Assembly: GCA_026982695.1 (NCBI GenBank)
Contig: JALSGS010000021.1
Span: forward strand, 62,001 to 126,000
Source of the DNA: Saprospiraceae bacterium
Lineage (GTDB): Bacteria > Bacteroidota > Bacteroidia > Chitinophagales > Saprospiraceae
Direction of reading: 5' to 3'
DNA: 64,000 nucleotides
Position numbers and translations under genes: made by a program. Under the pieces are notes generated by a model. The model had not been told where the DNA came from and did not search any database. It saw only the letters and a program-made list of their open reading frames with translations. Below, piece after piece: positions 50,353 through 58,535 of this stretch. Each line of letters opens with the position of its first letter. The stretch's first letter is position 1.

Positions 50353-52487
50353 TTAAACGATTTACTACTTTCCAACAATCTGAGGGTACCTTTGGTTAAT
50401 AGGTAGTAGCTCTGAAAATCAAGACTTGCAAGTTCGTGAGGTGCAGCTACTACTACTGTTTTTCCCTCGAGGAAGGCCTGCACCTCGCCAAGGATTTTGC
50501 GCGCCAAGGGGGTATCTAAACCAGCTGTAGGCTCATCCATTAGGTAAATTTCAGCATCCTTGTACAGTAAGCGCGCTAATAAGATTTGCTGGATCTGACC
50601 ACGCGACAAGCCCAGCCCGCCTTCTCCCACTACAGTTTGAAAGGCGAGGGGCAGCTGGTCAACCCATTCCAACAGATGGGTAGCACGTGCCACTTCACGC
50701 AGTCGATCCATATCAGGTACTTCACTGCCCAGTGCAATATTTTTGGCAATTGTATGATGAAAGATATGTGCACCTTGAAACAATACACTGCACTTTTTGC
50801 GCCACAATGCTGGGGCAACATGGCCTAAATCCACTGGCCCATATTTGATCGTTCCTTCATCGGGTCGTATGAGTCCAGCCAACAGTTGAATGAGCGTGCT
50901 TTTCCCCGAGCCACTTCCACCTATGATCAGGGTGGTTTCTCTAGGTACAATGGTCATATGGGCATCGTGCAGTACAGATTGTTCTATGGGCACCTTCCAG
51001 GCAAAGTGGACGTGGTCCAGTACAAGAGGTTGCCACTCGGGAAGGGGATCCATACGCAACGACTCATCCCGCTCAGAGGGCAATTCCCACACTTCTTGAA
51101 CTCGCTCAAACCACCGGACTATAGCTCCTCTTTCGGAAAAGAAACGACTTATTTGAGCCGACACCCAGCCCAATTGCGCGGTGATCCATATGACGGCCAA
51201 TATCCCTCCCACACTCAAGTGATGTGCCACTACGGCAGCGGTAGCTACACCTACTAAAAGTACATCGCGAAATGCCTGGATGAGTTTAAGCCACGTGGAT
51301 TGGCGAGCATACCGTTTTTCGAGTTCTTGTTTGAGCTGGAACAGTTGGTTACGTTGGCGTTCCCACTCCCAGCGGCTGAGTGTCGCACCTTCTGACAACT
51401 TCAACTCTCGAATCCCCTGCAGTAAGTCGGCCAGTAGCATGTGTGCCTTACTGGCCATGTCCGAAACTCTATATTCTATCTGCATGCGATATTCCGAATG
51501 CCAAGCCGCTACGAGCAACTCTAATCCCACACCTACTACTAAGGGTAACAACAACCACGGATACAACCAGGCCAACAACAACGAGAAGAAAACCAACAAA
51601 CTGGTAGCTAATAAAAATGGCAACCATCGTTGGCGTAGGAATTGCGCAATCTCCTCATGCCCATACACACGCCGCAGCAAATCTTCCGCCATTTGACCTT
51701 GCAACAAGTCGAAGGGCAAATCGAGTACCCGCCCAACAAACTGACTCATGCCCACAGCAGCAAGCCGTTGGCCTACAAAGCGAATGATCCAGTCGAGCAA
51801 CCCCTCTATGGCTACCCGCATACTCATCAGCAGGGCCCAAGCCAATAGGATGAGTACCGCCAGGTGGAGGTCTGACAAATGGATAGCCTCATCCGCAATA
51901 GCCTTTACCAACAAGGGAATCAAAGCACCCAGCAAGCCCGAAACAACAAGTCCAAGTACGAGCTGCACGCGCAAAGATTTCCACGCTGAGGTTTGATGAT
52001 TCAGCCAACGCCACAGGCCACTCTTTGGAGCATCATCAGGTACAGTGTTAAAATCAGGGCCAGGCTCGAGTGCGAGCACCACTCCATGTGCTGCTCGCCC
52101 TAACTCAGATTGATGATACCACAGTTTTTTAAACACATCGATAGGTAAGGTAAGCAAACCTTCAGCCGGATCTGCCACGATGGCCTTCTCGTTGGTCAGC
52201 TTGTAAAGCACGACAAAATGATCGCCTCGCCAAAAGAGAATGGCTGGCAAAGGGGCCTTATCGCGCAATTCCTCGAAGGTAAGCTCTGCTGCTATTGTCT
52301 GAAAGCCTATGGCTTCAGCGGCTTCGGCCAAATGCAAGATGGACACGCCACTGACGCTCTGGCGCGTGAGTTGACGCAAGCGTGCCGGACTAACTGTCTT
52401 ACCATAGGCTACTGCCACCATCCGCAAACACGCGGTGCCACAATCTGCAGCATCCAATTGTTGAAAAAAAGGAAACTTCCCTCTCAT
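50349..52487 (-). CDS. Peptidase-domain ABC exporter (C39 family, bacteriocin-type)
   Basis: This 712-residue exporter has an N-terminal C39 cysteine peptidase with Gln10, Cys16 (QLDAADCGTACL), His (GDHFVVLYK) and Asp (VADPAEG) all in place, so leader cleavage is plausible. Six transmembrane helices follow. The nucleotide-binding domain has Walker A GGSGSGKSTLIQLL, signature LSRGQIQQ (Arg for the second Gly of LSGGQ) and Walker B EIYLMDEPTAGLD. Such proteins cut double-glycine leaders while exporting peptides. I found no double-glycine precursor gene in the neighbouring gaps. The start MRGKFPFFQQLDAADCG matches family length. Confidence 0.9.
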   Translation of the reverse strand: MRGKFPFFQQLDAADCGTACLRMVAVAYGKTVSPARLRQLTRQSVSGVSILHLAEAAEAIGFQTIAAELTFEELRDKAPLPAILFWRGDHFVVLYKLTNEKAIVADPAEGLLTLPIDVFKKLWYHQSELGRAAHGVVLALEPGPDFNTVPDDAPKSGLWRWLNHQTSAWKSLRVQLVLGLVVSGLLGALIPLLVKAIADEAIHLSDLHLAVLILLAWALLMSMRVAIEGLLDWIIRFVGQRLAAVGMSQFVGRVLDLPFDLLQGQMAEDLLRRVYGHEEIAQFLRQRWLPFLLATSLLVFFSLLLAWLYPWLLLPLVVGVGLELLVAAWHSEYRMQIEYRVSDMASKAHMLLADLLQGIRELKLSEGATLSRWEWERQRNQLFQLKQELEKRYARQSTWLKLIQAFRDVLLVGVATAAVVAHHLSVGGILAVIWITAQLGWVSAQISRFFSERGAIVRWFERVQEVWELPSERDESLRMDPLPEWQPLVLDHVHFAWKVPIEQSVLHDAHMTIVPRETTLIIGGSGSGKSTLIQLLAGLIRPDEGTIKYGPVDLGHVAPALWRKKCSVLFQGAHIFHHTIAKNIALGSEVPDMDRLREVARATHLLEWVDQLPLAFQTVVGEGGLGLSRGQIQQILLARLLYKDAEIYLMDEPTAGLDTPLARKILGEVQAFLEGKTVVVAAPHELASLDFQSYYLLTKGTLRLLESSKSFK

Positions 52488-52548
52488 GCCTATTCCCCTA
52501 CTACACAATCATTTTTCATGTAAACTTACTCATCCTGTAAGTAATTCA

Positions 52549-52594
52549 GCTACCACTTGTAAGCAGCGGCAAAAAAATACAGCTAAGTGGTAGC
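52549..52594. repeat. Perfect 10-bp inverted repeat in the exporter leader
   Basis: GCTACCACTT (52549-52558) and AAGTGGTAGC (52585-52594) enclose 26 bp. The reverse strand of the enclosed segment contains TATTTTTTTGC, a possible -7 element facing the exporter gene. No T-run follows either arm, so it does not look like a terminator. It is a candidate operator. Confidence 0.5.
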
Positions 52595-52647
52595 ATCGCT
52601 TTCGTTTGTGGTCATGAGTCTGCACCACCTGAATGGCAAAGTAGAGG

Positions 52648-53601
52648 CTAATAGCGCTTGATCGACTCGATAAGATACAAAGGTCGGTGCTTGATCTCGT
52701 AGTAAATATTGGACAGATAGATCGACATAATAAATAAATTGAGGCAGGTGATGGCAAAGAACACGGAGATCAATACCACTAAGAAGGGCCAACCCGATAC
52801 AGTTTCGTGGTAGATGCCGAAGATATCCACGTTGGTCATCTTGACTTTAACGGCATTGAAAATGACCACGATAAGCAACAAAATTGAAAAAACAAAAATC
52901 CAAAATAGGAGCGTGCGCAAAAAGGTAGTGAATGAGGTGATAGCTACAAGAGAATTGTGGAGCTTTTCGCGAAAGCTAGAATGGGGATCGGGCTTGAGCG
53001 GTACATCAGTTTGAATAAAGGTCGTGCGATAGCCCACAATACTGTAGATGGCCTTCATGTAGCGGAGGTTTTCCCGCAAACGCAACAGCGAATTGAGTGC
53101 ACGCCTAGAAATCAGACGCGTATTGTGGGCCAACTCGTCAATCTGCAACGATGAGTAGTGCTTCATAATCCAGTAAAACAAGCGATAGCCCAAGCCTGTG
53201 CGCCATCCCGCTATGCGTCTGGGAGCCCGCAAGTACACGATATCGAATCCTTGGTGTGCACATTGCATCATCTCGAGGAGCAGCTGAGGCTGGTGGGCAA
53301 ATTCAAATTCGAAGATTGCGGTATAATCTCCATTGGCCCGGTCGAGCCCTGCCACTACGGCGTGATTCCAAGGCGTCGCACTTGACAAGTTAAGCACATA
53401 TATCTGATGTTTGAGCTCATTGGGCAATGGCATGATATAACTATCCAGCGATTGGCCCGGCAAGTTGTTGACCACAACAAACTCGTAATCTGAAAAATGC
53501 GTGCGCAATACGCCATAGAGCTGATGCAACAGCTTGGGCAATTGCGCTGCTTCTTCCCCATCGTGCACCACGATGACTAGTGATAAAAACGAATTGAACA
53601 T
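52648..53601 (-). CDS. DPM-like family 2 glycosyltransferase with EFE in place of DxD
   Basis: This 317-residue protein has an N-terminal GT-A domain resembling polyprenyl-phosphate mannosyl/glucosyl transferases (LSLVIVVHDGEE, SSATPWNHAVVAGLDRANGDY, RLFYWIMKHYSSLQIDELAHNTRLISRRAL). Two or more C-terminal transmembrane helices follow (TLLFWIFVFSILLLIVVIF, FLVVLISVFFAITCLNLFI). The metal-binding DAD/DxD region reads Glu98-Phe99-Glu100 (AIFEFEFAHQP), and LQDPPE is not conserved. It may be altered in metal use or inactive. It ends about 160 bp upstream of the C39 exporter start, same strand. The substrate is unknown. Confidence 0.8.
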   Translation of the reverse strand: MFNSFLSLVIVVHDGEEAAQLPKLLHQLYGVLRTHFSDYEFVVVNNLPGQSLDSYIMPLPNELKHQIYVLNLSSATPWNHAVVAGLDRANGDYTAIFEFEFAHQPQLLLEMMQCAHQGFDIVYLRAPRRIAGWRTGLGYRLFYWIMKHYSSLQIDELAHNTRLISRRALNSLLRLRENLRYMKAIYSIVGYRTTFIQTDVPLKPDPHSSFREKLHNSLVAITSFTTFLRTLLFWIFVFSILLLIVVIFNAVKVKMTNVDIFGIYHETVSGWPFLVVLISVFFAITCLNLFIMSIYLSNIYYEIKHRPLYLIESIKRY

Positions 53602-53620
53602 ATACAGGCCATGCTTTTGC

Positions 53621-53938
53621 TCACATCAGACCAAAAACCTTAGCGTATTTCAGCAACTCTCCCTGATTGCTAATTTTAATCTTGCCTGTGAGCACAGCCA
53701 TCATTGGGTTGGACTTACCTTGAAGCACAGCTAAAAAGTCTGCTGCTTTTGCCTCAACCACGCATTTGGGTTCGCCTACCAAACCTTGATGAATCTTCAA
53801 CTCACCATCGATCAATTCCACTGTGTACTGGCCCCCACCTTCACCTGAAAGATCAAATTGAAAGTTGGTCGTCATGCCTTCTACTACTTCCGGGCGAAAC
53901 TTTTCCGGCAGCTTATCAATAAAATCTTGCAAAGTCAT
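53621..53938 (-). CDS. SCP2 sterol-binding domain protein
   Basis: This 105-residue protein consists of a single SCP2 fold: TLQDFIDKLPEKFRPE, FQFDLSGEGGGQYTVELIDG, KCVVEAKAADFLAVLQGKSNPMMAVLTGKIKISNQGELLKYAKVF. Such proteins bind lipids or hydrophobic ligands in the cytoplasm. It lies 19 bp ahead of the glycosyltransferase gene on the same strand, so the two are probably cotranscribed; a lipid-linked role is inferred. A TATTTTTG promoter match lies about 54 bp upstream. Confidence 0.92.
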   Translation of the reverse strand: MTLQDFIDKLPEKFRPEVVEGMTTNFQFDLSGEGGGQYTVELIDGELKIHQGLVGEPKCVVEAKAADFLAVLQGKSNPMMAVLTGKIKISNQGELLKYAKVFGLM

Positions 53939-53991
53939 ATCCTCATATTATTTAATAACGAAAAGCCGGCGACAAGGTATAACGATCGATT

Positions 53992-53999
53992 CAAAAATA
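53992..53999 (-). promoter_or_regulatory. Putative -7 element ahead of the SCP2 gene
   Basis: Reverse-strand TATTTTTG matches TAnnTTTG, between the lipase stop and the SCP2 ATG. The -33 region is not clear. Confidence 0.35.
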
Positions 54000-54011
54000 G
54001 CTGCCGTTTTA

Positions 54012-54824
54012 TCACTTATCCGATAAAACTTTTCGTTCAAGCCATTTATACACTGAGTGGAGCACTTTGCCCTTTTCGGGTTCGTTGTGTAGTTCATGAT
54101 ATCCACCAGCCCATACCTGACAAGTTACAGGCCCTCGTACACGCTCAGCGAAGTCAAAAGATCCTTGATAAGCGGTTATCCTGTCTGCATCGCCATGGAT
54201 AAGGAGTACGGGCACATCAATTGAGCCTTGCCACTGATCTAGGAATTGAGCTGCTTCCAACATACTGGCACCCAATGCTGTTGAGATGCGGTCATGTACC
54301 AGGGGATCAGTCATATATCGAGCCACTACATCTTCATCTCTACTTAGCCCACTGACATCTAACCCGTTGGGCAAGGTCAAGGACGGCCATATATAGCGCA
54401 TCACTTTGGCTGCTAGTACCTTCACTATAGGAGGAGCTTGTGGCAGCCTGATCCAAGCACTCGAAGTAATCAGAGCAGCTATTGACGGCTTTTTTCGGAT
54501 CAAGTAATTGAGTGCAGCATTGCCTCCCATACTGTGCCCATACAATACTTTGATCACATCTGGATAATGTTCAGTTGCCTGCTGCATCAAATAGTCGATG
54601 TACTGAAAAAGATGTTCAAGCCCTCGAGCATGCCCTCGAGGACCTGGCGAATGGCCATGACCTGGGAAGTCGACGGCCATGGCGGCCAAATTTCTTTCGT
54701 TGAAGAACTGCGCCACATGCGCATATCGCCCTCCGTATTCGCCCAAACCATGCAAGATCAGGACGACGCCACTAGGTGAAGCAATAGGCCAGTGATATAG
54801 ATAGGGTTCTGTTTTCTTACTCAT
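54012..54824 (-). CDS. Monoacylglycerol-lipase-like alpha/beta hydrolase
   Basis: This 270-residue enzyme of the serine-hydrolase superfamily has VVLILHGLGEYGGRYAHVA (oxyanion HG motif), DFPGHGHSPGPRGH, nucleophile elbow GHSMGGNAAL, acid HGDADRI and His in GGYHELHNEPEK. This pattern matches the lysophospholipase/monoglyceride lipase group. No signal peptide is present, so it is cytoplasmic. The start MSKKTEPYLYHWPI is chosen over an upstream GTG that adds a Cys/Lys-rich extension. It is preceded by the trpB2 terminator and therefore likely has its own promoter. Confidence 0.9.
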   Translation of the reverse strand: MSKKTEPYLYHWPIASPSGVVLILHGLGEYGGRYAHVAQFFNERNLAAMAVDFPGHGHSPGPRGHARGLEHLFQYIDYLMQQATEHYPDVIKVLYGHSMGGNAALNYLIRKKPSIAALITSSAWIRLPQAPPIVKVLAAKVMRYIWPSLTLPNGLDVSGLSRDEDVVARYMTDPLVHDRISTALGASMLEAAQFLDQWQGSIDVPVLLIHGDADRITAYQGSFDFAERVRGPVTCQVWAGGYHELHNEPEKGKVLHSVYKWLERKVLSDK

Positions 54825-54885
54825 TTGTATAAATTCATCGCATTTTTTCTTAAAAGGATTGCGCACACAAACAAAACATAGAGAT

Positions 54886-54911
54886 GGCGGTTGTGGAGTT
54901 CCACAACCGCC
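54886..54911 (-). terminator. Terminator after trpB2
   Basis: A perfect 11-bp stem (GGCGGTTGTGG and its complement) with a 4-nt loop lies 10 bp downstream of the trpB2 stop. On the reverse strand a moderately T-rich tail (ATGTTTTGTTTG) follows. Confidence 0.75.
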
Positions 54912-54920
54912 TGTAGTGCA

Positions 54921-56291
54921 TTAGCTAGGAATTTCGGGTGTGTCCAACTTAGCCAGTGCGGCTTCTATGTCGGCATCGGTGAGGTGATGTTCCACAAGTT
55001 TGCCGGCAAAGTAGTCCTCATAAGCCTGCATGTCGAAGTTGCCATGGCCACACAAGTTGAACAAAATCGTGCGTGAAGTACCTTCTTCTTTGCAGCGATT
55101 GGCCTCGCGGATGGCTGCTGCGATTCCATGGCAAGCTTCAGGTGCTGGGACAATGCCCTCAGCTCGGGCAAAGCGCACGCCGGCCTCAAATACTTCCAAC
55201 TGGTGGTGTGCCGATGCTTCGATGAGCCCATCTTTGAGCAGCTGTGAGACGATTACCCCTGCGCCATGGTAACGCAATCCACCTGCGTGGATGGGCGCGG
55301 GTACGAACTGATGCCCCAGAGTGTACATGGGTAAAAGAGGTGTCATGCCGACGGTATCGCCAAAGTCATATCGGAATACGCCCCGAGTCAGTTTAGGGCA
55401 GCTAGCAGGCTCAGCAGCGATACAACGCACTTCGCGCTTGCCTTCTAGCTTATAACGCAAGAAGGGAAAAGCAATGCCTGCAAAGTTCGACCCTCCGCCA
55501 AAAGGCGCAATTACCACATCGGGAAACTCGCCGGCTTTTTCCATCTGTACCAGAGCTTCTTGGCCAATGATGGTTTGATGTAGTAACACGTGGTTGAGCA
55601 CAGAGCCCAAAGCGTATTTCGTGTCGGGATCTACGGCTGCGCGCTCTACAGCTTCGCTAATGGCAATGCCCAGAGATCCTGGTGAGTTGGGGTCTTGCGC
55701 CAACACCTTGCGCCCAGATTCTGTCTGATCGGTTGGCGAAGCAAACACATGTGCTCCCCATGTTTGCATCATTACCTTGCGGTAGGGCTTTTGCTCATAG
55801 CTGATTTTTACCATGTACACCTCACAGTCGATTCCAAAGAGGTTGCAGGCAAAAGAAAGCGCACTACCCCATTGGCCCGCACCCGTTTCGGTAGTGATGC
55901 GGCGCACCCCCTCTTGCTTATTGTACCACGCCTGTGCCACAGCCGTATTGGGCTTGTGCGAGCCCGAAGGGCTTACTCCTTCGTATTTATAGAAAATTTT
56001 GGCAGGCGTATCCAGCGCTTTTTCCAAATTGCGAGCTCGATAAAGCGGTGTAGGGCGCCACATGGTGTACACATCGCGCACCTCCTCTGGTATGGCAATC
56101 CACTTTTCTGCACTCACTTCTTGTTGTATCAAGGCCATGGGAAAAAGTGGAGCGAGTGCATCGGGGCCTATGGGCTCACCTGTGGCCGGATGAAGGGGGG
56201 GCAGTGGTTTGTTAGGCATGTCAGCCACAATATTGTACCACTGCTCGGGAATTTCCTTTTCAGAAAGGGTAATCTTGCGCGTTTGTTCCAT
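54921..56291 (-). CDS. Tryptophan synthase beta-like protein TrpB2
   Basis: This 456-residue PLP enzyme belongs to the TrpB2 class (longer N-terminus than TrpB1). The PLP lysine is Lys113 in [11 protein letters not shown]; other motifs are [17 protein letters not shown], the phosphate-binding loop [10 protein letters not shown], and LSGSGTFD-like [14 protein letters not shown]. It joins indole to serine or salvages indole. No trpA is nearby, as is usual for TrpB2. Its leader on the reverse strand contains an 8-bp stem hairpin made from the repeat word (56330-56350). A C7/G7 tract near 56195 lies in the coding region. Confidence 0.93.
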   Translation of the reverse strand: MEQTRKITLSEKEIPEQWYNIVADMPNKPLPPLHPATGEPIGPDALAPLFPMALIQQEVSAEKWIAIPEEVRDVYTMWRPTPLYRARNLEKALDTPAKIFYKYEGVSPSGSHKPNTAVAQAWYNKQEGVRRITTETGAGQWGSALSFACNLFGIDCEVYMVKISYEQKPYRKVMMQTWGAHVFASPTDQTESGRKVLAQDPNSPGSLGIAISEAVERAAVDPDTKYALGSVLNHVLLHQTIIGQEALVQMEKAGEFPDVVIAPFGGGSNFAGIAFPFLRYKLEGKREVRCIAAEPASCPKLTRGVFRYDFGDTVGMTPLLPMYTLGHQFVPAPIHAGGLRYHGAGVIVSQLLKDGLIEASAHHQLEVFEAGVRFARAEGIVPAPEACHGIAAAIREANRCKEEGTSRTILFNLCGHGNFDMQAYEDYFAGKLVEHHLTDADIEAALAKLDTPEIPS

Positions 56292-56328
56292 AGAGCAACC
56301 AGTTTAAAGAGTTTAGACACAAAAGAGC

Positions 56329-56343
56329 TTTTTGCCGAAAGGC
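56329..56343 (+). repeat. Copy 4 of the 15-bp word TTTTTGCCGAAAGGC, within a hairpin
   Basis: Exact copy in the trpB2 leader. Here the word extends into a perfect inverted repeat, TTTTGCCG/CGGCAAAA with loop AAAGG (56330-56350), so a hairpin could form in the leader RNA on either strand. Confidence 0.75.
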
Positions 56344-56454
56344 GGCAAAATTTCCAAATATTTTTTTGCTTACGCAAAAAGAAGCCAAACAAAACAAAAC
56401 ACACCCATCGCCCAATTCATCTAACTGATTGATACATAGCGCACAACATCTTAC

Positions 56455-57591
56455 TTATACAATACGTTCCACTTCGTAAATGGAGTTGATCTTTCCTGCA
56501 AACACACACCAAAAGGCTGGCTGCTCACGCAGACACAACACCTCGGTAGGGCGACCATCATCGATGAAGTTGGCCTGGAGCTTAGATTTGATTGTAAAAA
56601 GCGAATGATAATAGCGAAAGCGCACCTGAGGTCGGAAGTATTGTCGAATTTGAGCCAACATCTTGCGGTAGTGCGAACGTGGCTGCTGGGAGCATGCATT
56701 GCATTGACCCTGAAGCCAAGGGCTACAATGAGCCACTCGATCCATGCAGTCGAAGTGCGGCACGGGCTCGTACGACACTTTGTGATGTGTATAGGCTACA
56801 CTCGACAAAGAGAGCAGGCCTGTTTTGCCGTAAGGCATGATACTGGCAAAAGGCCCATCCATGACGGTAAGGCCTAGTTCGGAAAAGTCGGGAGAAGTGA
56901 GTAGTGCAATTTCTGAAATCTCGTGCATCAGCTCGACAGGTGGCAAGTCAAACAGCCTATTAACTGCATTAGTGGCCGAATAGGTGGCATTGACGACTAA
57001 GGGAGCGCGTATGTAAAAGGGAGAAGCTTGTCGGGTAGTGTGTACTTCGACGCGCCACTCTTGAGCTACTGCTTCAGCAGCTCGTATATGGCTACTGGTG
57101 TACACTTCTATCGCTTTTTGCTCCTGTACAGCCTGACGATAGTAGCGCGCCATGAGGATAGGATCGAAGCTGTGCTCTACGGTGGCGTACAGTGCTTCTA
57201 TGCGATCGAAGTGAAACAATTCGTGTCGGTGTACACGCCGATAGGGAATGTTCAAATAGGCGCAGAAGCGCTCGAATTGAGCCGCATCAGTCAGAGAGCC
57301 ATACCGATCTATGGCGTAGTACTTCTCAAAGCTGAAGTTGATAAAATCCTTGTGTGTGGCAGTAAATCGGGCCTTGTGCTCATCGCTCATGCGCGCCGTG
57401 GCAATACTGCGCGGGTAGTGATAACCACCATGTAGGCGCGCCTGGTTAACCATAGAAGCCTTAGTAAACAACTGGGGTTCCTTTTCGATAAGAGCTGTAT
57501 GTAAGCCCTTGCGAGCAAAATGCAGTGCCGCATAAATGCCGAAAATGCCTCCTCCAATTACAATAGCGTCGAACGTGCTATCCGCGCTCAT
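56455..57591 (-). CDS. FAD-dependent oxidoreductase (DAO family)
   Basis: This 378-residue protein has the FAD Rossmann motif at the N-terminus (DAIVIGGGIFGIYAALHFARKG, then ALIEKE), the DAO-type QARLHGGYHYPRS segment and a C-terminal region (FWCVFAGKINSIYEVERIV). It resembles amine or hydroxyacid oxidases, but the substrate cannot be deduced. It is the last of three tightly packed genes: glycosyltransferase, aldo/keto reductase, then this gene after 5 bp. That suggests a shared pathway, perhaps sugar or glycolipid modification. Confidence 0.85.
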   Translation of the reverse strand: MSADSTFDAIVIGGGIFGIYAALHFARKGLHTALIEKEPQLFTKASMVNQARLHGGYHYPRSIATARMSDEHKARFTATHKDFINFSFEKYYAIDRYGSLTDAAQFERFCAYLNIPYRRVHRHELFHFDRIEALYATVEHSFDPILMARYYRQAVQEQKAIEVYTSSHIRAAEAVAQEWRVEVHTTRQASPFYIRAPLVVNATYSATNAVNRLFDLPPVELMHEISEIALLTSPDFSELGLTVMDGPFASIMPYGKTGLLSLSSVAYTHHKVSYEPVPHFDCMDRVAHCSPWLQGQCNACSQQPRSHYRKMLAQIRQYFRPQVRFRYYHSLFTIKSKLQANFIDDGRPTEVLCLREQPAFWCVFAGKINSIYEVERIV

Positions 57592-57596
57592 ATGCT

Positions 57597-58523
57597 TTAC
57601 CTCCCGTTGTTTGCAAGTTGTGCCAGCGCGACAAATAGCGCTGCAAAGTGATCATGTGTCATAATTGTACGGACTTGTTGGATAGTCGCCCGTAGCTGCT
57701 GTACATTAGATGGGCCTATAATGGCACCACTCAGCCGAGGATGATGCAATGCAAAACACAGTCCCAATTGGCTAAATGCAGTGATGTGCGCACGAGGATG
57801 ATCGGCATTCCATTGAGTGACGAATTTTCGAATCTCGCGCATAAGGTGTGGCTCATCGAGTTGACCTGTGCGCACCCGCCACGAGCTGTGCGCACCATAA
57901 GCCTTGGGATCGAGTTTCAATCCTCCCGCATTGAGTCCATAGGCCACAAAGGTAGCCTCATTAGCAAGTGGGGCATATCGCGCTAAATCGGATCCGATTA
58001 AATTGTGCTTCAGCTGTATGAGCCAAGAAAGCCCATAAGTGCTGTTGACCTGAGCCCATATCTCAGGATATCGGATACCTGACAAGCCCACCTGTAGCCC
58101 GGATGCTCGTACTGTTTGTAGCGCACGAATAGTGGCTTCAATTTCCTTTGGATTGGATCGATTGTCCCAGTGTACTCCTAATACGTACAAGTTGTCAGCA
58201 AAATGTTGCCGGTAATATTCTAATGCCAACAAAATAAAGCCTTCGCTGAGATTGTGATCGGGGCTGCGCTCATTGGTCAGACTTCCTACTTTAACCCACA
58301 CACGCAAATCGTCCACTTGATGTGCCCGTATCCATTGGATGAGTATGGATTCTGCCTTGCGGAAGTCGGCGGCAATGCCGTTGATGGGATAATTAGTAGC
58401 TGTATCAATTTGGCGAAAGCCAGCTTCATACCACGCATCGAGCATGGAAAATGCCTCGGCAGCATCGACAGTCCAGCCCCACATGGCTGTACCCAACCAA
58501 AGTTGGCGTTCAATGGGCAACAT
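57597..58523 (-). CDS. Aldo/keto reductase
   Basis: This 308-residue TIM-barrel oxidoreductase uses NADPH. The tetrad is visible as Asp (RQIDTATNY), Tyr (same motif), Lys (VWVKVGS) and His (LGVHWDN). QLKHNLIG, AYGLNAGG and the cofactor-region GAIIGPSNVQQL also fit the family. It lies 12 bp after the glycosyltransferase gene and 5 bp before the FAD oxidoreductase gene, so it is almost certainly cotranscribed. In such clusters AKRs often act on nucleotide-sugar or carbonyl intermediates; the substrate here is unknown. Confidence 0.88.
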   Translation of the reverse strand: MLPIERQLWLGTAMWGWTVDAAEAFSMLDAWYEAGFRQIDTATNYPINGIAADFRKAESILIQWIRAHQVDDLRVWVKVGSLTNERSPDHNLSEGFILLALEYYRQHFADNLYVLGVHWDNRSNPKEIEATIRALQTVRASGLQVGLSGIRYPEIWAQVNSTYGLSWLIQLKHNLIGSDLARYAPLANEATFVAYGLNAGGLKLDPKAYGAHSSWRVRTGQLDEPHLMREIRKFVTQWNADHPRAHITAFSQLGLCFALHHPRLSGAIIGPSNVQQLRATIQQVRTIMTHDHFAALFVALAQLANNGR

Positions 58524-58535
58524 CTTGATACGTAC

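Noticed and set aside
52530-52757. 75-residue reverse-strand frame considered as a double-glycine precursor peptide
   Set aside because: It overlaps the glycosyltransferase gene in another frame and lacks a GG leader; its Cys-rich tail looks random.
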